Numbered from the stretch's first letter, positions 15,617-25,966 are shown. The stretch: 41,714 nt of DNA from Clostridia bacterium (GCA_017541305.1 JAFXZJ010000045.1:1-41714); one strand, 5' to 3'. Notes: a model not told the origin generated them from the letters alone. Translations and numbers: made by a program.

Positions 15617-16777
15617 ATGGAGACTGCCGTTCGCAAAACCGCAAAGAGGACCGTTACGCTAACCCGTCACGGCTTTGATTTTCCGCTCTTCATAGCGGTG
15701 GTCGCCATCTGCGCCTTCGGGCTTGTAATGATGTATTCCGCAAGCTATTATTACGGCATCACGAGCCACGGCGACGGTCTCTATTTCTTAAAGCGCCAGG
15801 CCATATTCTTCGGTATAGGCATGGTTGGGCTGTTCCTTCTTTCCTTCGTTAAATTCACGTTCTATAAAAACGGCGTGATAAACATACTCGCCTATCTGGG
15901 CGTGCTGGGGCTCACGTTCCTCACGCTCGCCTTCCCGCCCGTTAACGAGGCAAAGCGCTGGATCCCCCTGGGCTTCTTCAATCTTCAGCCCACCGAGCTG
16001 GGCAAATTCGTGCTGGTCATAAGCCTTGCGAATATTATGAGCCGCAGGGTGAACATGCAGAACCTCATCGTGGGCATAGTGCCCTGCCTGATAGTGCTTG
16101 TGGTGCTCTGCATCCCCACGATAATGCAGCCGAACCTTTCAATGGTGGTGCTGTATGCGCTGACGACATACGTTATGCTCTATCTGGGCGGCACCAAGCG
16201 TTCGCACAGGCTGCTGCTGATCGTGCTGGGCGCGGTGGTGCTTGCCGCCCTGATAATGCTCAAGGGCTACCGTTCGGGCAGGATAACCTCGTTCATAAAC
16301 CCCGAGTCCGATCCCACCGGCTCGTCCTATCAGAGCATACAGTCGCGCATTGCCTTCGGCAACGGCGGCCTGTTCGGGCAGGGGCTGAATTTCAGCCGTC
16401 AAAAGCTTAATTTCCTTCCCGAAAGGGAGAACGACTATATCTCGGCGATTATCGGCGAGGAGCTGGGCTTTGTGGGCATGCTGGGCCTGCTTGCGGCCTA
16501 TTTCTTCCTCGTCTGGCGCGGCATCACGATAGCCGCCCGCTGCCCCGACAAATTCGGCAAGCTCCTTGCGGGAGGCATCACATCGGTGCTTGCGATACAG
16601 GTGGTGCTGAACATAGGCGTTGCATCGGGCGCCCTTCCTTCCACCGGTCAGACGCTGCCGTTCATAAGCTATGGGGGCACTTCGATGATCGTGTTCCTAT
16701 CCGCATTCGGCATATTGCTCAACGTTTCACGCTATACAGAGGTCGTATCGAAAAATGCCAAACGATCGGACGAATAA
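15617..16777 (+). CDS. ftsW: FtsW/SpoVE-type SEDS peptidoglycan glycosyltransferase
   Basis: A 386-residue polytopic membrane protein of the SEDS family, which polymerises lipid II at the septum together with a class B penicillin-binding protein. Ten hydrophobic segments, the extracellular KRWIPLGFFNLQPTELGK motif near residue 114, RENDYISAIIGEELGF near 272 and the C-terminal LPFISYGGTSM near 348 define the family. AAGGAG precedes the ATG. FtsW and sporulation SpoVE cannot be told apart by sequence alone. In most Gram-positive clusters murG follows; here ftsQ does, overlapping by 23 bases. Confidence 0.93.
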   Translation: METAVRKTAKRTVTLTRHGFDFPLFIAVVAICAFGLVMMYSASYYYGITSHGDGLYFLKRQAIFFGIGMVGLFLLSFVKFTFYKNGVINILAYLGVLGLTFLTLAFPPVNEAKRWIPLGFFNLQPTELGKFVLVISLANIMSRRVNMQNLIVGIVPCLIVLVVLCIPTIMQPNLSMVVLYALTTYVMLYLGGTKRSHRLLLIVLGAVVLAALIMLKGYRSGRITSFINPESDPTGSSYQSIQSRIAFGNGGLFGQGLNFSRQKLNFLPERENDYISAIIGEELGFVGMLGLLAAYFFLVWRGITIAARCPDKFGKLLAGGITSVLAIQVVLNIGVASGALPSTGQTLPFISYGGTSMIVFLSAFGILLNVSRYTEVVSKNAKRSDE

Positions 16778-17816
16778 AACAGTTGGTCAGCGCATGACCG
16801 AAGCCAAGCAGAACAGGGCTTCGATCTCTTCCGTGCGCTTGAACAAGCCCGCGTCCGAAGGCGCAGATCACTCCCGTCACTATGAGATAAAGCGCAGGAA
16901 GCAGCGCAAGTCCGACGTGCGCGCAAGACGGACCACTTACGTGGTGCACAGAAAGCCCGAAAGGGCCGAAGGCGAACCGCGCAGGCGCAGCCTTGCCGCG
17001 ATACTGATCGTAACCGCGCTGGTGCTGATCGGCGCGGCGTTCGTCGCCTTCTATTTCGTCGCAAGCGTCGATACCATCACCGTAACGGGCAATTCACGCT
17101 TTTCCGAGCAGGAGATAGTCAATCTTTCGGGCCTTTACACGGGCAGGAACATACTGCTGTATGACCTTGCCGGCGCGCGTGACGGCATTGAAAAGAATCC
17201 TTATATCGACTGCATGGGCGTGCGGCGCGTGCTGCCCCACACCATTGCGATAGAGGTGCGCGAGCGCGAGGAATTCGCCGCGATAACCGCATCGAGCGGG
17301 CTGTCATGCATAATCGACCGCCAGGGCTACGTGCTGGACGTCAGCCGCAGGGGCGATACTTCGGATATGCTCTCCATACGCGGCCTTGCCTCGATGGGCT
17401 TCACCACCGGCACGAGCATAATATCCGACAGATCAAAGCTTCGCCCCTATACCGTTATGGAGCTTATAAACTGCATGGGCGACCGTGTGGATTCCGTTGA
17501 ATACATCGACGTTTCAAATGCCGCAAGCGTAAAGATAGGCATGCGCAGCGGCGTGACGGTTTTGTTCGGCGATTCCAAGGACGTTGCCGAAAAGACCGAA
17601 TACATGTTCCGCGCGATAACCAAGGCCGATCCCGATAAGCTTTCGGGCACGGTGATCTATATCAACTCCAACGGCACCGCGGATATCGCCTATCCCACGC
17701 CGCAGCCGACGGCTCCCGCCAACACCGACGAGCCCGCCGAAACGACCGATCCCGACGCGGCGGAGACGCCCGCGGACACCCCCGAAGCTTCCGTTGAAAC
17801 AACCGATGAACCGTAG
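16755..17816 (+). CDS. ftsQ: FtsQ/DivIB cell division protein
   Basis: A 353-residue bitopic protein: basic cytoplasmic region of ~78 residues, one membrane segment at about 80-100, a POTRA domain from ~104 (VDTITVTGNSRFSEQEI), then the FtsQ beta domain to about 310. The last ~45 residues are a Pro/Thr/Glu-rich disordered tail, longer than usual. The family scaffolds FtsL/FtsB(DivIC) and the septal synthase. The ATG at 16755 lies inside the ftsW end with AGAGGT about 12 bases upstream; ATG 16794 is an alternative. The cluster's first transcript probably ends just after it. Confidence 0.88.
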   Translation: MPNDRTNKTVGQRMTEAKQNRASISSVRLNKPASEGADHSRHYEIKRRKQRKSDVRARRTTYVVHRKPERAEGEPRRRSLAAILIVTALVLIGAAFVAFYFVASVDTITVTGNSRFSEQEIVNLSGLYTGRNILLYDLAGARDGIEKNPYIDCMGVRRVLPHTIAIEVREREEFAAITASSGLSCIIDRQGYVLDVSRRGDTSDMLSIRGLASMGFTTGTSIISDRSKLRPYTVMELINCMGDRVDSVEYIDVSNAASVKIGMRSGVTVLFGDSKDVAEKTEYMFRAITKADPDKLSGTVIYINSNGTADIAYPTPQPTAPANTDEPAETTDPDAAETPADTPEASVETTDEP

Positions 17817-17900
17817 CCTCCCTATGAAGGCTCCGGAGCCCTTTCCAAGACGCAGGAAAGCGGCAAGCCCGGAGCGCCTCTTTGGGAGGTTTAATAATTT
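17817..17900 (+). terminator. Nested-stem terminator after ftsQ
   Basis: Three nested pairings: CCTCCC (17817-17822) with GGGAGG (17884-17889), GGCTCCGG (17829-17836) with CCGGAGCGCC (17869-17878), and CTTTCC (17841-17846) with GGAAAG (17855-17860). TTTAATAATTTG follows. It probably ends most transcription from the mraZ promoter. Confidence 0.6.
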
Positions 17901-17936
17901 GTTCATAATTTTGGTCATATATACCCTCTTTTTGGG

Positions 17937-17966
17937 TTGCGCTATCGGCTAAAGCTGTGATATAAT
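17937..17966 (+). promoter_or_regulatory. ftsA-ftsZ promoter with extended -10
   Basis: TTGCGC (17937-17942), 18 bases, TATAAT (17961-17966) with TG one base upstream (TGTGATATAAT). It lies 83 bases before ftsA and gives ftsAZ their own promoter. The identical 11-base string occurs before the ECF-transporter gene at 33170-33160 (minus). Confidence 0.75.
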
Positions 17967-18048
17967 TTATACGGCTTATAGTATAGCTGTATTCATGTCG
18001 GTCGTATCGGGTCGACATTTACGATTCGCAATTTTCGGAGGGCATAAA

Positions 18049-19218
18049 ATGCGTCATTGTGCCATTCTTGATATAGGCAGCACCAAGATAGTCTGCATGG
18101 TAGTCAGCGCGGACGTCGACGGGGCCATAATAGTCCATGGGACGGGGATAAGAGAATATTCCGGTTACCGTTTGGGGGAGCTGCCCAATAAGAAGGAACT
18201 GTCAAAAACGATAAGGGAAGCCGTCGACGCGGCGGAAAAGGCGTCCAAGCTGCATATCCGCAACATATTAGTCGGCGTGCCGGCCCCCTTTATGGAAGTT
18301 ATCGGCTGCAGCGGCTCCGCCAGGATCGCCTCGCGCGCGGGGCGAGTGACCGCCGCCGACGTTGACTATCTTATAGAAAACTCCTTCGGGTTCGAAGCGC
18401 CCGAGGGATATTCGCTCATCCATTCCACGCCCGTTTCCTACTTTGCCGACAGGACCGAGATACAGGGCTCGCCCGTTGGTCTTCCCTGCGCAAAGCTCTC
18501 GGCGGACGTTTCGCACTGCTACGTGGACAACGAATTCAAATCGAGCGTGGATCGCGCGCTTGAGGCGATAGGCGTCACGGCGGACGCATACGTTTCGTCC
18601 GATCTGGCAGCCGCCTGCTTTACCGTGCCCGAGGATATCCGCGCGGGCTCCGTGTTCATGGTGGACTGCGGCGGCACGCATACCGACGTCACCCTTATCC
18701 GCGGCAACGCGGTGGCGGATACCGAATCCATCGGCATCGGCGGCAGGCATTTCACCTCCGATCTGTGCTATGGCCTAAGGCTTCCCGAGGGCGTGGCCGA
18801 GGATCTCAAGCGCCGCTACGTGTTCTCGCTCGATTACGGCGACACCTGCGAAAGGGTGCGCATTCCCGGCGAGGGCGTGTTCGATATCGAGCACAGCTAT
18901 ATCCAGCTTATACTCGAATCCAGGGCGGACGAGCTTTGCGATATGATGATCGAAGCGATGGACAACATGGCCGGCCGCGACACGCCCGTGTGGCTTGTGG
19001 GCTCGGGCCTTGTGCTGATGCGCGGCGCGAAGGAATTCGTTGAAGGCAGGATAGGCCGCAAGGTGGCGGTCTCTATGCCCTCGGTCAGCCGCAACAGCTC
19101 AGTCAGCTTTGCCGCGGCATTCGGCCTGGCCGATTTCGCGCTGTTCCGCACGGGAAGATCCAGCGCGATAAAAAAGACCGAAAGATATTTAAGGCGCACT
19201 TTCGATTGGCGCACGTAA
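18049..19218 (+). CDS. ftsA: FtsA actin-like division protein
   Basis: A 389-residue actin-family ATPase that tethers FtsZ to the membrane. Phosphate-1 motif LDIGSTKIVCMVV, the FtsA-specific 1C region (GVPAPFMEVIG to about 165), phosphate-2 VDCGGTHTDVTLI near 205 and an adenosine motif VWLVGSGLVLMRG near 319 are visible. The C-terminus ends in an amphipathic basic helix (IKKTERYLRRTF), the expected membrane-targeting sequence. GGAGG lies 8 bases before ATG 18049; the longer frame to 17995 crosses the promoter and is rejected. Sequence conservation is moderate, as is usual for clostridial FtsA. ftsZ follows 44 bases later. Confidence 0.9.
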   Translation: MRHCAILDIGSTKIVCMVVSADVDGAIIVHGTGIREYSGYRLGELPNKKELSKTIREAVDAAEKASKLHIRNILVGVPAPFMEVIGCSGSARIASRAGRVTAADVDYLIENSFGFEAPEGYSLIHSTPVSYFADRTEIQGSPVGLPCAKLSADVSHCYVDNEFKSSVDRALEAIGVTADAYVSSDLAAACFTVPEDIRAGSVFMVDCGGTHTDVTLIRGNAVADTESIGIGGRHFTSDLCYGLRLPEGVAEDLKRRYVFSLDYGDTCERVRIPGEGVFDIEHSYIQLILESRADELCDMMIEAMDNMAGRDTPVWLVGSGLVLMRGAKEFVEGRIGRKVAVSMPSVSRNSSVSFAAAFGLADFALFRTGRSSAIKKTERYLRRTFDWRT

Positions 19219-19262
19219 CAAAAAACATTCAGCCACTTTAAATATTTATGGAGGAAAAGAAT

Positions 19263-20879
<1,617 letters not shown>

Positions 20880-20895
20880 GCATTAAGTGAATATC

Positions 20896-20925
20896 GAGGC
20901 GTCCCCTGTGAGACGCCTCTTTTTT
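20896..20925 (+). terminator. ftsZ terminator
   Basis: GAGGCGTC (20896-20903) pairs with GACGCCTC (20912-20919), followed by a run of T to 20925. Confidence 0.88.
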
Positions 20926-20937
20926 ACGGAGATGGAT

Positions 20938-21759
20938 ATGTTTTCTTTTGCAAGGCTTTTCGGCTACGGCTTCTTTGATTATAAATACAATATCCCCGAT
21001 TTCAGCTCGGATATGTTCTGTGCCGAGCACATAATCTATATCGTGCTCGTCTATCTTACGGGCTTTGTCGGCTTTGCCTTTTATAAGCGCGCGGATCACG
21101 CCAAGACGACGCGATTCATCAAGGTGTTCTCGATACTGATGGTGCTGTTCGAGCTCACCAAGATCTCGTGGGAAAGCTATTACGATATCACCACCGGGCG
21201 CGGCTTCAATTATTTCGGCCTGCTGCCCGTCTATACCTGCTCGCTGTTCATTTACACGCTGCTCGGCGCCGCCTGGGGCCGGGGCAGGGTGCGCGAAGCC
21301 TGCCTGGCGTTCATCACCACCGTGGGCCTTATCTACGGCGCGATAGGCGTCGTCTACTGCAACGGGCTGAATTTCTACCCGTTCTGGACCTTCGGCGCGT
21401 TCTATTCCCTCTTCTTCCACTCCGCAATGTTCCTGACGGGCATGTACCTGCTTGTTTCGGGCTATTACACGCTTGGAGCAAGGGACGTACTCCTCTCGTT
21501 CATACCCATCGTGCTGCTTGCGCTCGTTGCCATTCCCATCAATTACGCCATCGGCTCCGACTATATGCTCATTTACAGCGGCGGCGGCGTGCCCATCTAT
21601 GAGGATCTGGCTTCGAGCCTTGCCGAAAAGGGCCTTCGCCCCATCTACACGCTCATAATGCTGATCACCCATATACCCATCGCGGCGCTCGTCGTGGGGG
21701 TCTATAAGGCCGTGACCGCGGCGATAGGCCGAAGGGCCGCGGCGGCAGGCCGCAGATAA
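20938..21759 (+). CDS. YwaF-type integral membrane protein (TIGR02206-like)
   Basis: A 273-residue protein with about seven hydrophobic segments and very few charged residues outside loops. It starts MFSFARLFGYGFFDY and has a conserved-looking AEHIIYIVLVYL segment and an LLPVYTCSLFIYTL segment, which fit the YwaF/TIGR02206 family of uncharacterised membrane proteins. CGGAG lies 6 bases before ATG 20938; ATG 20932 is possible. It sits after the ftsZ terminator and before a hairpin terminator, so it is probably monocistronic or read through from ftsZ. No function can be assigned. Confidence 0.7.
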   Translation: MFSFARLFGYGFFDYKYNIPDFSSDMFCAEHIIYIVLVYLTGFVGFAFYKRADHAKTTRFIKVFSILMVLFELTKISWESYYDITTGRGFNYFGLLPVYTCSLFIYTLLGAAWGRGRVREACLAFITTVGLIYGAIGVVYCNGLNFYPFWTFGAFYSLFFHSAMFLTGMYLLVSGYYTLGARDVLLSFIPIVLLALVAIPINYAIGSDYMLIYSGGGVPIYEDLASSLAEKGLRPIYTLIMLITHIPIAALVVGVYKAVTAAIGRRAAAAGRR

Positions 21760-21773
21760 ATGATAGAACGATC

Positions 21774-22070
21774 AAAAAAGCCCCGATTCCGGCATCCTAG
21801 TTAGGAAGTTTCATCACCCGTCGGCCTCAAATAACACTAAAACGAAAGCCGTTATGGAGTATCTTTATTACTCCACAGCGGCTTTTTTTCATATAGTTAT
21901 TCGGATATGTCTCGCGGGAGCGGCCTCAGATGCCTGACGCCCGCGTTCCGCGCCTATCGCGGCGCGGCGCGTTCCTCCTCGGAATTTGCATGCATTCCTC
22001 GTCGGCCCTGCGGCTCGCTCAGCTCGCATCGGGACTTCCTTGTCAGGAAGCCCCGATCGGGGGCTTTTTT
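21774..22070. repeat. 297-bp intergenic element with inverted ends
   Basis: The left end (21774-21809, beginning AAAAAAGCCCC) and the reverse complement of the right end (22034-22070, beginning AAAAAAGCCCCC) are about three-quarters identical over 36 bases; both end in AGGAAGT. The right end forms an intact terminator, AAGCCCC/GGGGGCTT then TTTTTT at 22049-22070. The interior holds another terminator (21845-21889), GC-rich short palindromes and no credible gene. Its size and layout resemble 193-480, but the end sequences differ. Confidence 0.45.
21845..21889 (+). terminator. Intrinsic terminator after the YwaF-type gene
   Basis: AAAGCCG (21845-21851) pairs with CGGCTTT (21879-21885), with an inner GGAGTA/TACTCC stem and a run of seven T. 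Confidence 0.85.
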
Positions 22071-22116
22071 GCGTCATGCGCGTCGGGCGCGCCTAAAAAT
22101 ATATTCTTCTTCCCTC

Positions 22117-22164
22117 TTGTTTTTAACATATGAATGTTGTATCATATGTATGGTAATTCATATG
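22117..22164 (+). promoter_or_regulatory. Promoter and SmtB/ArsR-type operator of the zinc efflux operon
   Basis: TTGTTT (22117-22122), 17 bases, TATCAT (22140-22145). It is overlapped by two palindromes: CATATGA-N8-TCATATG (22127-22133 and 22142-22148) and CATATGAAT-N20-ATTCATATG (22127-22135 and 22156-22164). AT-rich ATATGA-type dyads over the promoter are typical of SmtB/CzrA repressor sites, so the downstream sensor probably represses its own operon until zinc binds. Confidence 0.75.
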
Positions 22165-22179
22165 AAAGGACGTTCACCT

Positions 22180-22524
22180 ATGGCACAGAAGCACGATCAT
22201 TCCGAAGTGATACGCGAGGTGGTATCGCAGCTCCCTTCCGACGAGCTGCTTTGCGACCTTGGCGACCTTTTTAAGCTGTTCGGCGACACAACGCGCATCA
22301 AGATACTCTATTCGCTGTTTGAATCCGAGCTGTGCGTCTGCGCGATATCCGAGCTTTTGAAGATGGAGCAGTCGGCGATATCGCATCAGCTCAAGATCCT
22401 GAAGGACGCCAAGCTGGTGGGCTGCCGCAGGCAGGGCCGCCAGAACATCTATTTCCTTGCGGACGATCACGTTCGCACGATAATCGATCAGGGCTTTGAG
22501 CACCTGACCGAGACCGACGAATAA
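22180..22524 (+). CDS. SmtB/ArsR-family zinc-sensing repressor
   Basis: A 114-residue winged-helix repressor. The recognition helix region MEQSAISHQLKILKDAKLV is typical. The C-terminal helix has D95-x-H97-x10-H108-x2-E111, exactly the alpha-5 zinc site spacing of SmtB. An ELCVC motif near residue 50 matches the alpha-3 site seen in ArsR/CadC proteins, so a second metal site is possible. ATG 22180 has AAAGGA 10 bases upstream; ATG 22162 lies in the operator and is less likely. The HMA protein and P-type ATPase downstream show the role: metal-responsive derepression of efflux. Confidence 0.93.
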   Translation: MAQKHDHSEVIREVVSQLPSDELLCDLGDLFKLFGDTTRIKILYSLFESELCVCAISELLKMEQSAISHQLKILKDAKLVGCRRQGRQNIYFLADDHVRTIIDQGFEHLTETDE

Positions 22525-22537
22525 TATGGAGGGTATT

Positions 22538-22759
22538 ATGAAAAAGACGTTTGCTCTTGAGGATCTCGACTGCGCCAACTGCGCCGCCAAGATGGAAAAC
22601 GGCATAAAGAAGCTTGACGGCGTGAAGGACTGCTCGGTAAGCTTTATGACTCAGAGGATGACGGTCGAGGCCGAGGATGGCGTCGATCTCGACGAGCTTA
22701 TGAAGAGGGTCGTCAAGCTCTGCCGCAAGGTCGAGCCCGACATGCGCATAAAGCTATGA
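22538..22759 (+). CDS. Free-standing HMA-domain metallochaperone-like protein
   Basis: A 73-residue heavy-metal-associated domain with the metal-binding DCANCA (CxxC) motif near residue 11 and the ferredoxin-like pattern KKLDGVKDCSVSFMTQRMTVEA. An Asp before the CxxC is the pattern seen with zinc/cadmium ATPases rather than copper ones. GGAGG lies 6 bases before ATG 22538; the frame from 22526 starts inside the ribosome site. Its stop overlaps the ATPase start (ATGA). It probably delivers metal to, or acts as the detached N-terminal domain of, that ATPase. Confidence 0.9.
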   Translation: MKKTFALEDLDCANCAAKMENGIKKLDGVKDCSVSFMTQRMTVEAEDGVDLDELMKRVVKLCRKVEPDMRIKL

Positions 22760-24618
22760 CCCGCAGGCAGAAAAAAACGCTCGTGCGCATAATCGTATCA
22801 AGCGTGCTTTTTGCGGCGGCGCTTATAATTTCGCACGCCGCGGAGCTGCCGTGGTGGGCGGAGCTTTTGACGTTCCTCCCCTCCTATCTTATAGTCGGCT
22901 GGGACGTGCTGTGGAAGGCCGCGCGCAACATCGTGCACGGGCAGGTATTCGACGAATGCTTCCTCATGAGCATCGCGACCCTTGGCGCATTCGCCGTGCG
23001 CGAATTTCCCGAGGCCGCGGCGGTTATGCTGTTTTACCAGGTGGGCGAGCTGTTCCAGAGCGTTGCCGTGGGCAGGAGCCGCAGATCGATCGCCGCGCTG
23101 ATGGACATACGCCCCGATCACGCCAACGTTATAAGGGACGGGTGCGAAACGGAGGTTTCGCCCGACGAGGTGAAAACGGGCGAGATAATACTCGTCAAGG
23201 CCGGCGAGCGCATACCCCTGGACGGAGTTATAATCGAGGGCTCGACAAGCCTCGATACCGCCGCGCTGACGGGCGAATCCATCCCGCGAGACGTGACGGC
23301 GGGCGAAAACGCGATCTCGGGCGCGGTGAATATAGGCAGCGTGATCAAGGTGCGCACGACGGGCGTTTATTCCGAAAGCACCGTTGCCCGAATACTGGAG
23401 CTTGTGGAATCCGCGTCCTCGCGAAAGGCGCGGGCCGAAAACTTCATCACCCGCTTTGCCAAATATTACACCCCCGCCGTGGTCATATCGGCGGTGCTGC
23501 TTGCGGTGCTGCCTCCCCTGCTCTTTAGCGGCGAATGGGCCGAATGGATCCACCGCGCGCTCATATTCCTTGTTGTTTCCTGCCCCTGCGCGCTTGTGAT
23601 ATCCGTGCCGCTCTCGTTCTTCTGCGGCATGGGCGGCGCTTCGAAAAAGGGCGTTCTGATAAAGGGCTCGACGTATCTCGAAGCGCTTTCAAAGGCCGAA
23701 ACCATCGTTTTCGACAAGACCGGCACCCTTACGAGCGGCAGCTTCGAGGTTTCGGCGATACATGAAAACGGCGTGTCCAAGGCAGAGCTGCTGGATATCG
23801 CGGCGCTTGCCGAAAGCTATTCCGATCACCCCGTCGCCCGCTCGATAGTGCGCGCGCACGGCGGGCATATCGACCCCGCAAGGATCGGCCGCGTGACCGA
23901 GCTTGCCGGCCAGGGGCTTGAGGCCGAGATCGACGGCAGGACCGTTTGCGCGGGCAACGCGCGCCTTATGGAGCGCATTGGCGTCACCCCCGTCTGCCGT
24001 CACGGCTGCGGGGACTGCGTGAACGGCACCTGCGTGCATATCGCCTCCGGGGGAAAATATCTTGGCCACATAATGATATCCGATCTTGTAAAGCCCGGCT
24101 CCGAAAAAGCCATTGCGGAGCTGAAAAGATCGGGCGTGCTGACCGTTATGCTGACGGGCGATTCGCGCACCGCAGCCGAGAACGTCGGCGCAAGGCTGCG
24201 CATCGACGAGGTGCATTCCGAGCTGCTGCCCGAGGATAAGGTGAGCATAGTCGAAGGGCTTCTTGCCAAAAAGCGCGGCGGCACGCTTGCCTTTGCGGGC
24301 GACGGCATAAACGACGCCCCCGTGCTCTCGCGCGCGGACGTTGGCATAGCGATGGGCGCTCTCGGTTCGGATGCGGCCATAGAGGCCGCCGACGTGGTGC
24401 TGACCGACGACGATCCCGCAAAGATCCCCCTTGCACTGCGCATATCCAAGAAGACCATGCGCATCGTCAGGCAAAATATCGTGTTCGCGCTGGCGGTGAA
24501 GCTTGCCGTGCTCGTGCTGGGCGCGCTTGGATTCGCCGATATGTGGATCGCCGTGTTCGCCGACGTGGGCGTGGCGGTGCTTGCGATACTTAACGCGATA
24601 AGGGCAATGAAAGCGTAA
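22756..24618 (+). CDS. zntA: Zn/Cd/Pb-exporting P1B-type ATPase (ZntA/CadA family)
   Basis: A 620-residue efflux pump in the cytoplasmic membrane. The transport motif CPCALVISVP is near residue 276, phosphorylation motif DKTGTLT near 319, the HP motif DHPVARS near 357 and GDGINDAPVL near 515. The last membrane segments carry Lys (VKLAVLV) and Asp (FADVGVAVLA), the P1B-2 zinc/cadmium/lead signature. It lacks an N-terminal HMA domain, which is supplied by the preceding gene. A cysteine cluster (CRHGCGDCVNGTCVH, near residue 415) sits in the nucleotide-binding domain, which is unusual. Operon order repressor-HMA-ATPase. Confidence 0.95.
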   Translation: MTRRQKKTLVRIIVSSVLFAAALIISHAAELPWWAELLTFLPSYLIVGWDVLWKAARNIVHGQVFDECFLMSIATLGAFAVREFPEAAAVMLFYQVGELFQSVAVGRSRRSIAALMDIRPDHANVIRDGCETEVSPDEVKTGEIILVKAGERIPLDGVIIEGSTSLDTAALTGESIPRDVTAGENAISGAVNIGSVIKVRTTGVYSESTVARILELVESASSRKARAENFITRFAKYYTPAVVISAVLLAVLPPLLFSGEWAEWIHRALIFLVVSCPCALVISVPLSFFCGMGGASKKGVLIKGSTYLEALSKAETIVFDKTGTLTSGSFEVSAIHENGVSKAELLDIAALAESYSDHPVARSIVRAHGGHIDPARIGRVTELAGQGLEAEIDGRTVCAGNARLMERIGVTPVCRHGCGDCVNGTCVHIASGGKYLGHIMISDLVKPGSEKAIAELKRSGVLTVMLTGDSRTAAENVGARLRIDEVHSELLPEDKVSIVEGLLAKKRGGTLAFAGDGINDAPVLSRADVGIAMGALGSDAAIEAADVVLTDDDPAKIPLALRISKKTMRIVRQNIVFALAVKLAVLVLGALGFADMWIAVFADVGVAVLAILNAIRAMKA

Positions 24619-24627
24619 TGAATAAAA

Positions 24628-24670
24628 AAAGCATGGTATTGGGAAACGACCCGATACCATGCTTTGTTTT
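24628..24670. terminator. Bidirectional terminator between zntA and serS
   Basis: AAAGCATGGTAT and ATACCATGCTTT form a 12-bp stem with an inner GGG/CCC. A-rich sequence lies on the left and T-rich on the right, so it serves both converging genes. Confidence 0.9.
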
Positions 24671-24697
24671 GTTATGCTGCTGTGAAGATACGCTCGA

Positions 24698-25966
24698 TTA
24701 TTTGATCACGTCGCAGTGCATATAGGGCCTTAGCACCTCGGGCACTGTCACGCTGCCGTCCTCGTTCTGATAGTTTTCGAGTATGGCGGCAACGGTGCGG
24801 CCTATCGCAACGCCGGAGCCGTTAAGCGTGTGCACGAGCTCGGGCTTGGATTTCTTGTCGCGGCGGAAGCGGATCTGCGCTCTGCGCGCCTGGAAATCCT
24901 CGAAATTGGAGCAGGAGCTTATTTCAACGTATCTGCCGTAGCTGGGCATCCAGACCTCGATATCATATGTCTTTGCGGAGGAGAAGCCCAGATCGCCCGT
25001 GGAGAGGCATACGACGCGATAGGGCAGGCCAAGGCCCTGCAGCACCTTTTCGGCGTCACGGGTGAGGGATTCAAGCTCGTCATAGCTGGTTTCGGGCTTA
25101 ACGAACTTCACAAGCTCCACCTTGTTGAACTGATGCTGGCGGATAAGGCCCCTTGTGTCGCGCCCGGCGGAGCCCGCCTCGGAGCGGAAGCAGGCGGAAT
25201 ACGCGCAGTATTTGATGGGCAGCTGATCGCCATCCAGTATATCGCCCCTGTGCAGGTTGGTGACGGGCACCTCGGCGGTGGGGATGAGGAAATAATCGGT
25301 GTTTGCAACCTTGAAGGCGTCCTCCTCGAACTTGGGGAGCTGACCGGTGCCGGTCATGGAGGCGCGGTTGACCATGTAGGGGGGCAGTATCTCGGTATAG
25401 CCGTTTTCGGTGTGCACGTCAAGGTAATAGCTGATTATCGCCCTTTCAAGCCTTGCGCCGAGCGAACGGTAAACGGTGAACCTTGCGCCGGTGATCTTGC
25501 CGGCGGAGGCGAAATCGAGTATGTTAAGGCTTTCGCCTATATCCCAGTGCGCCTTGGGCTCAAAGCCGAAATCGCGCGGCTCGCTCCAGCGCCTTACCTC
25601 GACGTTCTCCTTGTCGTCCGCGCCTTCGGGAACGGACTCGTGGGGGATATTGGGCACGGCATAAAGCATTTCCTCGAGCCCGGCGTCGTATTCTGCCACG
25701 AGCGCGTCAAGCTCCTTTATGCGTTCGGCCACCTGCTTCATCTCGGCAAGCTTATCGGTCACGTCCGCGCCCGCCTTCTTGAGCTTGGGTATCTCGGCGG
25801 AAACGGCGTTGCGCTCGGCCTTTAACGCCTCGACCTCGCCCAGCGCCTTGCGGCGCTTTTCGTCGGTGGCAAGCAGCTCGGTCACGTCGGCGCCCTTGTT
25901 GCGGCGCTTGCGCATGGCCTCGACAAGCTCCTCGGGATTCCTGCGAATGCGTTTGATGTCTAACAT
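24698..25966 (-). CDS. serS: Seryl-tRNA synthetase
   Basis: A 422-residue class II synthetase that charges tRNA-Ser. The N-terminal ~105 residues form the long antiparallel coiled-coil arm that holds the tRNA variable arm. Motif 2 ([16 protein letters not shown]) is near residue 264 and motif 3 ([16 protein letters not shown]) near 386; the TAEVPVTN serine-binding block precedes motif 2. AAGGAG is 8 bases before the ATG. It lies 29 bases after secA on the same strand. There is no T-box leader in front of it. Confidence 0.97.
   Translation of the reverse strand: MLDIKRIRRNPEELVEAMRKRRNKGADVTELLATDEKRRKALGEVEALKAERNAVSAEIPKLKKAGADVTDKLAEMKQVAERIKELDALVAEYDAGLEEMLYAVPNIPHESVPEGADDKENVEVRRWSEPRDFGFEPKAHWDIGESLNILDFASAGKITGARFTVYRSLGARLERAIISYYLDVHTENGYTEILPPYMVNRASMTGTGQLPKFEEDAFKVANTDYFLIPTAEVPVTNLHRGDILDGDQLPIKYCAYSACFRSEAGSAGRDTRGLIRQHQFNKVELVKFVKPETSYDELESLTRDAEKVLQGLGLPYRVVCLSTGDLGFSSAKTYDIEVWMPSYGRYVEISSCSNFEDFQARRAQIRFRRDKKSKPELVHTLNGSGVAIGRTVAAILENYQNEDGSVTVPEVLRPYMHCDVIK

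Noticed and set aside
21889-22077. 62-codon minus-strand frame in the 21774-22070 element
   Set aside because: Its Arg/Ala/Gly-rich product is typical of translated GC-rich repeat DNA; no ribosome site.
21907-22179. N-terminal extension of the SmtB-type repressor
   Set aside because: It would read through the promoter, the operator and a terminator; the internal ATG at 22180 fits family length.
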